Shown: piece by piece, positions 51,479-60,384 of the stretch | Numbering within the stretch: position 1 is the stretch's first letter | How the letters are laid out: each line of letters begins with the position of its first letter | DNA from: Glutamicibacter protophormiae | Lineage (GTDB): Bacteria; Actinomycetota; Actinomycetes; Actinomycetales; Micrococcaceae | Assembly: GCF_014647495.1 (NCBI RefSeq) | Contig: NZ_BMPH01000001.1 | Location: forward strand, 372,001 to 436,000 | DNA length: 64,000 nt | Reading direction: 5' to 3' | The notes under the pieces: generated by a model | Told to the model about the DNA's origin: nothing | The model's input: the letters and a program-made list of their open reading frames with translations, nothing else | The model's database searches: none | Position numbers and translations under genes: made by a program

Positions 51479-52933
51479 ATGAGTGAACTGATCGTCCCCG
51501 AGCACCTTTCGGCCCGCGCCCTGCGCGTGGCAATTGTCGGCGCCGGCCCGGCAGGCATCTATGCCGCTGATCTGCTTAATAAGAGCCAGCCGGTCTCTTC
51601 CGGCGCACTGAGCCTGAAGGTAGACCTCTTCGACGAGCTGCCGACCCCGTTCGGCCTGATCCGCTACGGCGTATCCCCGGACCACCCGCGCATCAAGGGC
51701 ATCATCACCGCCCTGCACAAGGTGCTGAACAACGACTGGATCGACTTCTACGGAAACGTCGGGCTGGGCCGCGACATCACCCTTGATGACCTGCGCGCCC
51801 GCTACGACGCGATCATCATCGCCACCGGCGCCCAGAAGGACGCGGACCTGAACATCCCGGGCATCGACCTGGACGGCTCCTACGGCGGCGCGGACTTCGT
51901 GTCCTGGTACGACGCCCACCCGGACGCGGACAAGGACTGGGACCTGTCGGCCCGCGAAGTCGCCGTCATCGGCAACGGCAACGTGGCCCTGGACGTGGCC
52001 CGCATCCTGTCCAAGCACGCCGACCAGCTGCTGGAAACCGAAATTCCGGCCCACATCTACGCGCAGCTGAACGATTCGGCCGTCACCGACGTGCACGTGT
52101 TCGGCCGCCGCGGCCCGGCCCAGGTGAAGTTCACCCCGCTGGAACTGCGCGAACTGTCCCACTCCAAGGACGTGGACATCGTGCTGTACCCGGAGGACTT
52201 CGAGTTCGACAAGGCCTCGGACGAGGCCATGAAGACCAACAACCAGACCAAGACCATGGTCTCCACGCTGACCAACTGGCTGATCGAGCAGGAAGAACGC
52301 GAAGAGGCACCGAGCGCCTCGCGCCGCCTGCACCTGCACTTCCTGCAGTCCCCGATCGAGGTCCTGGGCGACAACGGCAAGGTCGCCGGCCTGAAGGTCG
52401 AGCGCAACGAGCTGGACGGCAACGGCGGAGCCCGCGGCACCGGCGAGTTCGTCGAATACCCGATCCAGGCGCTCTACCGTGCGGTGGGCTACTTCGGCTC
52501 GGCCGTGGGCGAGATCGAATACGATGGCGCCAAGGGCGTGCTGCCCAACGTCGAGGGCCGTGTCCTGGACGCCGCCGGAACCCACGTGTCCGGCCTGTAC
52601 GCCACCGGCTGGATCAAGCGCGGCCCGGTGGGCCTGATCGGCCACACCAAGGGCGATGCCCTGGAGACCATCAACCACCTGCTGGAGGACCTGGGCTCGC
52701 TGGCCCAGCCGACCATCGAGCAGTCCATCGCGGACTTGCTGGACGAGCGCGGCGTCGAGTACTCCGACTGGGAGGGCTGGAAGTCCCTGGACGAGCACGA
52801 AAAGGAGCTGGGCGCCGCCGAAGGCACCGTGGCCACCCGTTTCGGCGAGATCACCCGCGACCGCATCAAGGTTGTCGAGCGCGAAGACATGATGGAATTC
52901 TCCCGCGCAAAAAAATTGGCTGAGAGTCTGTAA
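51479..52933 (+). CDS. fprA: Ferredoxin-NADP+ reductase (FprA type)
   Basis: A 484-residue adrenodoxin reductase-like flavoenzyme that passes electrons from NADPH to ferredoxin. FAD motif VAIVGAGPAGIYAADLL begins near residue 16, ELPTPFGLIRYGVSPDHP is diagnostic, the NADP fold is VAVIGNGNVALDVARIL and the closing FAD motif is GLYATGWIKRGPVGLIGHT. ATG 51479 is used; a TTG just before it is in frame. It lies 17 bp after SUMT and very likely supplies reductant to sulfite reductase through a ferredoxin. Confidence 0.94.
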   Translation: MSELIVPEHLSARALRVAIVGAGPAGIYAADLLNKSQPVSSGALSLKVDLFDELPTPFGLIRYGVSPDHPRIKGIITALHKVLNNDWIDFYGNVGLGRDITLDDLRARYDAIIIATGAQKDADLNIPGIDLDGSYGGADFVSWYDAHPDADKDWDLSAREVAVIGNGNVALDVARILSKHADQLLETEIPAHIYAQLNDSAVTDVHVFGRRGPAQVKFTPLELRELSHSKDVDIVLYPEDFEFDKASDEAMKTNNQTKTMVSTLTNWLIEQEEREEAPSASRRLHLHFLQSPIEVLGDNGKVAGLKVERNELDGNGGARGTGEFVEYPIQALYRAVGYFGSAVGEIEYDGAKGVLPNVEGRVLDAAGTHVSGLYATGWIKRGPVGLIGHTKGDALETINHLLEDLGSLAQPTIEQSIADLLDERGVEYSDWEGWKSLDEHEKELGAAEGTVATRFGEITRDRIKVVEREDMMEFSRAKKLAESL

Positions 52934-52959
52934 GCTCCACCCCAGACTCTGACATCGAA

Positions 52960-52996
52960 GGGATGGTCCCGCCGCAACCGCCGGCGGGGCCATCCC
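52960..52996 (+). terminator. Terminator of the sulfur operon
   Basis: GGGATGGTCCCGCCG (52960-52974) pairs with CGGCGGGGCCATCCC (52982-52996), one G-T pair, loop of 7. The T-run is missing, but the stem is strong and follows fprA. Confidence 0.75.
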
Positions 52997-53033
52997 AACA
53001 CGTTTCCGCCGTGAACCGGCGATGCGGAGCGGT

Positions 53034-54275
53034 TCAGGCGAACAGCGTGCTCCAGAGGTAGTCCTCGGACACCACGGGAATGCCGTAGTCCCTGGCCTTC
53101 CTGGCCTTGCCGGACAACGAATCCGGATCGGCGGCCACCAGCAGGCTCACCTTTTTGGTGATCGCCTTGTGCGGCAGGTATCCCGCGGCGCGCAGCTCCG
53201 CTTCGATGTGGGCGCGGGCCCGGGACATGTCCCCGGTGAGCACCACCAGCGAGCCGGGTGCGATCCGCCCGTCCAGCGGCTCGGCCGCACGCGTGTGCGG
53301 CGCGAAATCCGCGGGCGGGGTCAGCGCGTTTCCGAGCCGTTCCTCCGCCAGTCCCAGCAGCGCAGCGACGGTTGCGAGGTCAGCGAAATCGTCCTCGGTC
53401 AGCTTGCCGTCGGCCCAGGCGGCGCGGACCAGCTGCTGGAAGTACAGCTCATGCAGTTCCAGCGCCCCGGCCCGGTCCAATCCCAGCTCGGCGGCCAGGC
53501 GGATCAGCTGCTGTTCCTCGTGGGCCGACAGGTACCGGTCCATCAGCGCCCGGTCGAGGATCGCCAGGTAGTCGTCCTGGGCTTCGGTGCCGGCGAACTG
53601 GGGCAAGCGGGTAGCGAGCCGGTCCAGGAAGTGGCCGTTGGGCTGCGCGGAGGCGGCGGTGCGCCGCACCGGCACGATGCGCCCGGAGGGTGAATCCTGC
53701 ACCCATGCCGAGCGCGCCGCCCGATCCAGGCGCAGATCCCATTCGGGGTTCTGCTCGTCGAGCTCCATGTACCGCGAGAGCAGGACGGCGGTAGTGGCCG
53801 CATCGCCGGCCGCGCTGTGGGCCGAGACCAGCTCGATGCCGAAGGAATCGCAGCAGTCCTGCAGCGAGCGTCCTGCACCGTGCAGGTACTGGTGGGACAT
53901 GCGCATGGTGCACAACCCCTGTTCCAGGAAATGCCCCGGGACCGGCATTCCGGCCCGTCGGAATTCCGCCTCCAGGAAACGCGCATCGAAGAAGAGGTTG
54001 TGCGCCACCAGCACGGTGCCGGACAGGCGCCACTGGAGTTCTTCGGACAGATCGCTGAACGTCGGAGCACCCAGCAGATCGCGGCTCTGAATTCCGTGCA
54101 GCGACTGCTTGCCCACATCCCGTTGCGGGTTGATCAGCGTTTCCCAACGGTCCAGCACTTCGCCATGGCGGTTCATTCTCACGATGGCGATCTCGGCGAT
54201 GCGGTCATGGCCGCCGGGGAACAACCCCGTGGTTTCCGTGTCAAGCACGGAGAAGACTCCACTTTCCATTTTCAT
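53034..54275 (-). CDS. DnaQ-like 3'-5' exonuclease with TerB-like and BRCT domains
   Basis: A 413-residue multidomain protein. The DEDDh exonuclease occupies residues 1-175: FSVLDTETTGLF (ExoI), VLVAHNLFFDARFLEAEF (ExoII) and SAHSAAGDAATTA (ExoIII with the His). A middle helical region (about 255-310, HEEQQLIRLAAELGLDR) resembles TerB-type domains. The C-terminus (about 335-413, SLVVLTGDMSRARAHIEAEL, VSEDYLWSTLF) is a BRCT domain. GGGGGAA precedes ATG 54275. A role in DNA repair or nucleic acid degradation is likely; the exact pathway is unknown. Confidence 0.87.
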   Translation of the reverse strand: MKMESGVFSVLDTETTGLFPGGHDRIAEIAIVRMNRHGEVLDRWETLINPQRDVGKQSLHGIQSRDLLGAPTFSDLSEELQWRLSGTVLVAHNLFFDARFLEAEFRRAGMPVPGHFLEQGLCTMRMSHQYLHGAGRSLQDCCDSFGIELVSAHSAAGDAATTAVLLSRYMELDEQNPEWDLRLDRAARSAWVQDSPSGRIVPVRRTAASAQPNGHFLDRLATRLPQFAGTEAQDDYLAILDRALMDRYLSAHEEQQLIRLAAELGLDRAGALELHELYFQQLVRAAWADGKLTEDDFADLATVAALLGLAEERLGNALTPPADFAPHTRAAEPLDGRIAPGSLVVLTGDMSRARAHIEAELRAAGYLPHKAITKKVSLLVAADPDSLSGKARKARDYGIPVVSEDYLWSTLFA

Positions 54276-54443
54276 ATTTCCCCCTGTGCCATGCCGGTCG
54301 AATCCTGTCCCTCATAGTCTCCCTACCGGGCGTGCGTGGCTGACACCCGGCGCTTCACATAGGATCAGTTCACAGTCGCTTTTTCGTTCAGGTCGACCCC
54401 GAAGCCGCCACGGCCTCGGCATGAAGTGGATGGTGTGCCGTTA

Positions 54444-55622
54444 ATGCGCAATGCTTTTCTTTCATCACTGAGGCATCTGTCCGAGGGGACGCGACTGTAC
54501 GGTCGAGACCAGCCGGGGCAGATGGCTGCAATCCTCGCACTGAGTGTGTATATCCCTTTGACGCTGCCGCTGCTGCGCGAGGGTGTCTGGATCGGTTTTT
54601 CCGCGTGGATCGAGGCGGTGACGGTACCGGGCCCCGGACTGATTCTGGCAGGCTACGCAGTCATTGTGGCCATCGTGATCGCACTGGCGCTGACGCCGCC
54701 AAGCATCGCGGCCAACGCGCCGCTGGCCCCCTACCCGGTGGAGCGGCCGGTCAAGAGCCTCATCATCCACAACTGCCGGCTCTTCCTGGGCAGCATGATC
54801 GGCTTGGGATTCATCGGCGTGTTGTTCACCTCCGGCATCGAGCGGCTGGAACATCTGGTGTGTGCCGCCGTGGGCGCGTTGCTGCTGCAACTGGGACACC
54901 TAGACGAGGTCAACGCCGCCCAGGCCGATGCGGTGCTTGAGCTGCTGGGGGATGAACCGCTGCAGGGTTATGACCGCTGGTATGCCAAGCAGTGGGGGCG
55001 GCCAAGGGCAGGGCGGCAGGTTCGTGCCCGGGCTTCGCTGGTGCGCCGCAAGCTCTGGATCGTGGTACTCATGATGCTGGTCCACCTGGGGGTGCTGGTC
55101 GCATACATTGCGGTGGTCCACGGAACGGCAGGCCTGGCACGCCATTGGGCGACGGTCCTGTTCCTGTCTTCCGCCACATCGGTGGTGAACCTGTTGATCA
55201 TCGACGCAGTTCTCGCCGCGTCGCTGGCGATCCGCCATAGCAAGGGGAGCCGCTATAGCACCTGGGTTTCGCATCCGGAAACGTATTTCGCACTGTTGGC
55301 GATCGGCGCCAAAATCCTCGCCGTCGCGGCCATGGCCGCGCTGCCGGTGCTGTGGATGAACGCAGAGAACAGGCAAACATCGCTGGCGTATCTGGTCTTC
55401 CTGGCCCTAGAGATGCTCTGCATCCTGGCAGTGGTGCTGCTGCTTGTGCACCGATGGGTTTCATCCGGCGTCGTGCCACCCGAACCGCTGGGCCGATACG
55501 ACGGTGACGAGATGGCGGTTCGGCTCAAGAAGCGAGCGGCCAGAGACCGCGCAGCCATCCGTGGCGCCGTTGCCTACCGCCGGCATCATGCCGCTGCCGT
55601 GGCATCCGGCCAGATTTCCTGA
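54444..55622 (+). CDS. Orphan polytopic membrane protein
   Basis: A 392-residue protein with about eight helices (AILALSVYIPLTLPLL, LAGYAVIVAIVIALALT, LGSMIGLGFIGVLFTSGI, KLWIVVLMMLVHLGVLVAYI and others) and a cytoplasmic loop of 45 residues between helices 4 and 5 (LDEVNAAQADAVLELLGDEP). The C-terminus is strongly basic. No family is recognised. ATG 54444 is preferred; a GTG 18 bp upstream is in frame. It has no operon partner: the exonuclease gene diverges and a bidirectional terminator follows. Confidence 0.72.
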   Translation: MRNAFLSSLRHLSEGTRLYGRDQPGQMAAILALSVYIPLTLPLLREGVWIGFSAWIEAVTVPGPGLILAGYAVIVAIVIALALTPPSIAANAPLAPYPVERPVKSLIIHNCRLFLGSMIGLGFIGVLFTSGIERLEHLVCAAVGALLLQLGHLDEVNAAQADAVLELLGDEPLQGYDRWYAKQWGRPRAGRQVRARASLVRRKLWIVVLMMLVHLGVLVAYIAVVHGTAGLARHWATVLFLSSATSVVNLLIIDAVLAASLAIRHSKGSRYSTWVSHPETYFALLAIGAKILAVAAMAALPVLWMNAENRQTSLAYLVFLALEMLCILAVVLLLVHRWVSSGVVPPEPLGRYDGDEMAVRLKKRAARDRAAIRGAVAYRRHHAAAVASGQIS

Positions 55623-55631
55623 GCAAAACAA

Positions 55632-55680
55632 ACGCCGCGGCCGTTCCCCCTTCGTGGATCGGGGGACCGGCCGCGGCGTG
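55632..55680. terminator. Bidirectional terminator
   Basis: ACGCCGCGGCCG pairs with CGGCCGCGGCGT and an inner CCCCC/GGGGG continues the stem, between the orphan membrane protein and the convergent DUF2871 gene. Confidence 0.88.
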
Positions 55681-55700
55681 GAATCGCTGGGCGCTGCTAC

Positions 55701-56138
55701 TTAGGCGTTGACAGCCTTCGAAGTCTTGGCAGCGGGAACGCTGCGGCGCAGCATCACGAACAGCAGGATCATGCCGACGGTCAGGGCAATGTGTCCCAGC
55801 CCGGCGATGCCGGCAATCATGGCGCTGGACTCCTTGCCCAGCACGGTCAGCGAGCCGTGCACGGTGAGCATTGCCGCGGTCAGGATGACACCGATGTTGT
55901 AGGTCCACATGAACCACGCGTAGAGCTTGGTATGGGCGCTGATGTTGAATGCCTTCTCCAGCAGCAGCACCAGGAGCAGGACCATGAATCCTAGGACCAG
56001 CAGGTGGGTGTGGACGACCGACAGCTGGGTCCAGCCGCCTTCCGGGAAGTCGTTCATCTTGGTGAATTCCCGGTAGAACAGGCCGGAGGCCACGCCGACA
56101 GCCATGTAGATGAACGAAAGATTGACGAGCTTACGCAT
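55701..56138 (-). CDS. DUF2871 family membrane protein
   Basis: A 145-residue protein with four helices. RKLVNLSFIYMAVGVASGLFYREFTK, the conserved His pairs in SVVHTHLLVLGF and GHIALTVGMILLF, and YNIGVILTAAMLTVHG match the DUF2871 family, which resembles heme-copper oxidase subunit-like four-helix proteins with conserved histidines. The ATG at 56138 overlaps the end of the MMPL gene by 8 bp, so the two are co-translated. Function unknown; a redox or heme role is only suggested by the His residues. Confidence 0.82.
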   Translation of the reverse strand: MRKLVNLSFIYMAVGVASGLFYREFTKMNDFPEGGWTQLSVVHTHLLVLGFMVLLLVLLLEKAFNISAHTKLYAWFMWTYNIGVILTAAMLTVHGSLTVLGKESSAMIAGIAGLGHIALTVGMILLFVMLRRSVPAAKTSKAVNA

Positions 56139-58236
56139 TGATGGTGCTTTCTGTCGATGGTGAAGTTTCGGATTCATCGGCATGCTGGATGCCTGAACCC
56201 TTGCCGAAGACCGGCTTGTTGTTTGAACCGAGGACTGCGAACAGGGCCGGCAGCAGCAGGGTGCGGACCACGAAGGTATCCAGCAGGACGCCGAGGCCCA
56301 CGATGAGTCCCAGTTGTCCCAGGACCATCAGCGGCAGGGCGGACAGGGCCGCGAAGACGCCTGCCAGGACCAGCCCGGCGCTGGTGATCACCGAGCCCGT
56401 GCTGCGTGCGGCATTGGCCACGGCTTCGCGAAGCGGCGAAGCGGCGGAGTTCTGGCGCACCCGCTGGGTGAAGAAGATCGTGTAGTCAACACCCAGGGCG
56501 ACCAGGAACACGAAGGCCAGCAGCGGAACCTGGACATCCAATGCCGAGACGTTGAAGACCATGGAGGAAATCAGGGATCCGAGTCCCACGGCCGCCGCGG
56601 CGCTGAGCAGGTTGACCAAGCCCAGCGACAGGGCCGTCTTCCAGGACCGGGTCAGCCAGCCAAGCATGGCGAAGCAGATGATCATGATCATCGGGGCGAT
56701 GACATACAGGTCGCGCAGGTGTCCCTGATGCGAGTCGTATTGGGCCGCGGTCTGGCCGCCCACCAAGACCGTGGCGGAGCTTGTCTCGCCGGCGGTCGAG
56801 CGGATCTGGGCGACCAGGTCCATGGCCGCGGAGCTGGAGGGATCATCCGAGGAGATCACGGAGAATTGCTGCCAGGAGGAATTCGCGAGTTCGTGGGCTT
56901 CGCCGACGCGCAGCACCCCGTCCAGGCCCTTGATCTGCTCCTGCAAGGCACCGGTGTCGGATCCATCAACCAGCACGGTGATCGGCTGGGCTTCACCGGC
57001 AGGGTAGTGCTCGGAGAGCACGTTCATGGCGCTCGCCGATTCGGTCGGGGTGCGGAACTGCTGGGTCTGGTCCAGTCCAAGGCGGGTTCCGGTCAGCGCG
57101 CCGGCGAGTACCAGCAGCAGCACTGCCAGTGCCGCGAGATTGGTCCCCGGTTTGCGCATGACCGCGGTGGCAGCCTTTCCGAAGTACTTGCCCCGGGTGC
57201 TCGGCTGGCCCGGCTTGGGGACCAGCGGCCAGAACACCTTGCGTCCACACAGTGCGAGGATTGGCGGCAGCAGCAGGAAGACGAAGAGCGCTGCGATGAG
57301 CAGGCCGGCGGCGCAGACGATGCCCAGGCCGCGGGTGTCTTCCATAACGGCCAGCGACAAGGTCAGCAGGGCCAGCACCACGGTGAGGTTGGACGTGAGA
57401 ATCGCTTCGAAGCTGGCGGCCCAGGCCTTGGCCAGCGCCTTGCGGTGGTCCTCGTTCTTCTGCAGTTCATCGCGGTAGCGGGAGATCAGCAGCAGGGCGT
57501 AGTTGGTGCCCGCACCGAAGACCAAGACACTGAGCACGCCGGAATCGAAATGCAGGTCCCAGGCGTTGCCCAGAACATTGGCGACCATGGAGGCGCTGCG
57601 GTCGGCCAGTGCGACCACGGCCAACGGAATGAGCCAGAGGATCGGCGAGCGGTAGGTGGCAATCAGCAGCACGGCCACAATGCCGACGGTCACGGCCAGC
57701 AGGGTGAAGTCAGCACCGGCGAAAGCCTGGCTGACGTCCGCGGCGAAGGCGGTGGAGCCGGTCATCTGCAGCTGGACCCCTGACAGCTCATGGGTTCCAA
57801 GCCAGTCTCGGATGTCGGTCAGCGTCTGCTTGTCGGCATCGAGGTCGACGGTGTCCCAGGAAATCGGGACCATCACGGCCTGGGCATCTTCGCTGGGCAG
57901 CGCCGGACCCGCCTTGACCGGAAGCTCGGAAGCCATCTGCGGAGCCAGCTTTTTGACCTGGTCGATCTGGTCGCCGCTCAATGCGGCCCCGTTGGAACCG
58001 TTGGCGACAAGAATTGCGGAGGTCGTGGTGCTGTCGCTGTTCTGCGCGACCAGCTCGGCGACCTTGGCGGAATCGGAGCCGGCAACGAGCGAGCTGTCAG
58101 CGCGCTTCGGGGCATCCACCCCGCTCAATGCGCCAAAGAGCAACACGACCACGGCCAGCAGGGCCACGGTCCACCAACGAGCTGAACGCCGAGAAGTCAG
58201 CGAACTGGCAACCCGGGAAATCACTGGAACTTTCAT
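56131..58236 (-). CDS. MMPL/RND family transporter
   Basis: A 701-residue efflux pump with twelve helices arranged as two repeats, each with one helix, a large outer domain and five helices. FGAGTNYALLLISRYRDEL and LGVDYTIFFTQRVRQ are the conserved intramembrane motifs (GxxxDY type) of the family. ATG 58236 has GGAAG just upstream; an ATG 12 bp earlier is weaker. Actinobacterial members export lipids or drugs. A palindrome lies upstream and a NarL-type two-component system precedes it, so inducible export is likely. Confidence 0.92.
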   Translation of the reverse strand: MKVPVISRVASSLTSRRSARWWTVALLAVVVLLFGALSGVDAPKRADSSLVAGSDSAKVAELVAQNSDSTTTSAILVANGSNGAALSGDQIDQVKKLAPQMASELPVKAGPALPSEDAQAVMVPISWDTVDLDADKQTLTDIRDWLGTHELSGVQLQMTGSTAFAADVSQAFAGADFTLLAVTVGIVAVLLIATYRSPILWLIPLAVVALADRSASMVANVLGNAWDLHFDSGVLSVLVFGAGTNYALLLISRYRDELQKNEDHRKALAKAWAASFEAILTSNLTVVLALLTLSLAVMEDTRGLGIVCAAGLLIAALFVFLLLPPILALCGRKVFWPLVPKPGQPSTRGKYFGKAATAVMRKPGTNLAALAVLLLVLAGALTGTRLGLDQTQQFRTPTESASAMNVLSEHYPAGEAQPITVLVDGSDTGALQEQIKGLDGVLRVGEAHELANSSWQQFSVISSDDPSSSAAMDLVAQIRSTAGETSSATVLVGGQTAAQYDSHQGHLRDLYVIAPMIMIICFAMLGWLTRSWKTALSLGLVNLLSAAAAVGLGSLISSMVFNVSALDVQVPLLAFVFLVALGVDYTIFFTQRVRQNSAASPLREAVANAARSTGSVITSAGLVLAGVFAALSALPLMVLGQLGLIVGLGVLLDTFVVRTLLLPALFAVLGSNNKPVFGKGSGIQHADESETSPSTESTINA

Positions 58237-58294
58237 ACTTCCAGTCAACGCTGATTAATAGGGTCTGCCATCGTGGCTTGTGCTGATTCAAAGA

Positions 58295-58310
58295 TCAACC
58301 AAACGGTTGA
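58295..58310. promoter_or_regulatory. Palindrome upstream of the MMPL gene
   Basis: TCAACC (58295-58300), AAAC, GGTTGA (58305-58310): perfect 6-bp arms about 60 bp before the MMPL start. TATTAA at about 58252-58257 on the minus strand is a possible -10. It looks like a TetR- or response-regulator-type operator; the protein is not identified. Confidence 0.5.
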
Positions 58311-58346
58311 GGCCTCCCCGGGCGCGTCGCCTCGTCATGACGCGGG

Positions 58347-58964
58347 CTAAAGCAGGCCGAGGTCCTTGGCAGCATGGATTGCCCCGGTGCGGGAGCTGGC
58401 CTGCAGCTTGTCGAAAATATGCACCAGATGGGTTTTGACGGTCGCTTCCGAGACGAAAAGTGACTTGGCGATCTGCTTGTTGCTGGCGCCGGTCGCCAGC
58501 TGTTCCAGGACTTCGGACTCGCGATGGGTGAGCTCCACCTTGGGCTTGCGCATTCCGGCCAGCACCCGTTGGGTCATTTCAGGTGCCAGGACGAGCTGCC
58601 CCGCCGCAGCCTGGCGAATCGAGTCGATGATGGTTTGGGACGAAACATCTTTCAGCAAATAGCCCGCGGCTCCGGCTTCGATGCACTGGACGATTTCCGC
58701 ATCCTTGTCGAAGGTGGTCAGGATGAGCACCTGCGGGGGATTGGGCAAGGCCCGCAAGGCCGCGGTAGTTGCCACGCCGTTCATGCCATCGCCTAAACGG
58801 AGATCGCACAGCACCACATCGGCCGGTTCCCGCCGGGTGATGGCTACCGCTTCCTCGCCGCTGGCCGCCTCACCGAGCACGGAAATTTCCGGATAGTTGG
58901 CCAGCAATGCCCGCAGCCCGGTGCGGACAATCGGATGGTCGTCAACCAGCAACACGTTGATCAC
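58347..58964 (-). CDS. NarL/LuxR family response regulator
   Basis: A 205-residue regulator. The receiver domain has VDDH at 7-10, phosphoacceptor Asp54 (VLCDLRLG) and Lys in GYLLKDVS. The HTH is LTHRESEVLEQLATGASNKQIAKSLFVSEATVKTHLVHIF. The start GTG 58964 has AAAGGA 7 bp upstream and overlaps the kinase stop (GTGA). Longer starts run into the kinase gene. It forms a pair with the kinase at 58961; the MMPL-DUF2871 genes downstream are its likely targets. Confidence 0.94.
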   Translation of the reverse strand: MINVLLVDDHPIVRTGLRALLANYPEISVLGEAASGEEAVAITRREPADVVLCDLRLGDGMNGVATTAALRALPNPPQVLILTTFDKDAEIVQCIEAGAAGYLLKDVSSQTIIDSIRQAAAGQLVLAPEMTQRVLAGMRKPKVELTHRESEVLEQLATGASNKQIAKSLFVSEATVKTHLVHIFDKLQASSRTGAIHAAKDLGLL

Positions 58965-60205
58965 TGCTCGTCCTTTCGAAGATTCAGGGGCAGGTGTGCA
59001 CACAGGGCGGTGCCCTCACCTGGTGAGCTTTCAATGTCCAAGCCGCCACCGAGCTCGCCCAGACGCTGGGTCATCGCGGTCAGGCCAAATCCGCCCGAGG
59101 GTGTTGCCCCATGGCGTGGGGACTCGACATCAAATCCTATGCCGTCATCCACGATATCCATGCGGACCTCATTGGAGAGCACCCCGAGGTTCAGGCTCAC
59201 CTGCGTTGCCTGGGCATGGCGCCGCACGTTGGACAGCGCCGACTGGGCCGTACGCAGCAGCGCAATCTGGATCCCCGGTTCCAACGCAGGGATGCCTTCT
59301 TCAATATTCAGGCGAGTCGCGACCTTCGAATCAGTTTCGAACGACGCCAGAACACGTTCCAGGGCACCGGCGAGCGCCTGGGCGTCCAGCTCCGCAGGAG
59401 CCAGCGCTGCGATGATCCGACGCAAGTCGTTGAGCGACTGTCCGGAGAGCTCGTCAATACGCGCCAGCGCATCCAGGGCAGACTGCGGGTCACCGGCTGC
59501 AGTGGCGGCCTTTGCATGAAGTCCGATGGAGGAAAGCTGCTGGGCCACGGTGTCGTGGATTTCCCGCGCCAAGCGGGTGCGTTCTGCGGCGATGCCCGCC
59601 TCATGCTGCGAGCGGGCCAGCTCTTCCTGGAGATCCGCCATTTCCTGCTGGGCGCGCATCAATGAATCCACGAGCTTGCTGCGGATTTCCGCATCGCGTT
59701 CAAGCTGCAGATAACCGCGGGAGATGCCCCAAGCGAACAATCCGCCCACCAAGGGTCCGACGACGGATGCCAGGGACGAGTGCCCATTGTGCAGGTACGG
59801 GGTCATGATGGTGAAGGCGTAAAGCACCAAGGACCAGAGGACGGACGGGAGCAGGGGCAGCTGATGGCCTAACAGCAACCAGAGACTGAACGCCAGCCAC
59901 ATGAATTCCGGGGTCGTCCACAGGCTTGCCACCCAGGTGGCCATGAGGACGGCAATCCACCAGGAAGGCAGCTTGGATTCCCCGCGTACTGCCATGCGGA
60001 CAAAACCAGCCACATACCATCCGGCTAATAACACTGACGCCAAGAGCACAGGCCAGAGGCTGGCGTCGGTGGAGAGGCCGCGCAGCACCACCACCGCGAG
60101 CAAGATGGCCGTGACCACATGTTGGCCCCAGCGAAGGATCGCTGGAGAAGTGATCAGCTGGTGGCCGGAATCCAGGTGGGGCGCTGCAGCCGGGTAAAGA
60201 CTCAT
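58961..60205 (-). CDS. Sensor histidine kinase (NarL type, HisKA_3)
   Basis: A 414-residue membrane kinase. About six helices span residues 25-160, with short outer loops, so sensing is probably in or at the membrane. A coiled coil (EEMADLQEELARSQ region) leads to the DHp motif REIHDTVAQQLSSIG with His217. The ATPase domain shows DIVDDGIGFDV and GGFGLTAMTQRL. This layout is that of DesK/LiaS-like kinases responding to envelope stress. It is the first gene of a four-gene minus-strand set. Confidence 0.93.
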   Translation of the reverse strand: MSLYPAAAPHLDSGHQLITSPAILRWGQHVVTAILLAVVVLRGLSTDASLWPVLLASVLLAGWYVAGFVRMAVRGESKLPSWWIAVLMATWVASLWTTPEFMWLAFSLWLLLGHQLPLLPSVLWSLVLYAFTIMTPYLHNGHSSLASVVGPLVGGLFAWGISRGYLQLERDAEIRSKLVDSLMRAQQEMADLQEELARSQHEAGIAAERTRLAREIHDTVAQQLSSIGLHAKAATAAGDPQSALDALARIDELSGQSLNDLRRIIAALAPAELDAQALAGALERVLASFETDSKVATRLNIEEGIPALEPGIQIALLRTAQSALSNVRRHAQATQVSLNLGVLSNEVRMDIVDDGIGFDVESPRHGATPSGGFGLTAMTQRLGELGGGLDIESSPGEGTALCAHLPLNLRKDEQ

Positions 60206-60384
60206 ATCTTGAGACTACCCAACAACCCGTGCGGGCCATGCCCGTTGTCCGGGAAAGAAAAGCTATATGCGCTCGCCGATTCCACTGGCTCGAACCAGCT
60301 GTCGATTCCTTTGCAAGGTGTTGTTTCCCGAATCGGGGGAGAGAACCGGGGGTCAGGAACTACCCGCGTAGCTAGGCTCGGAGC

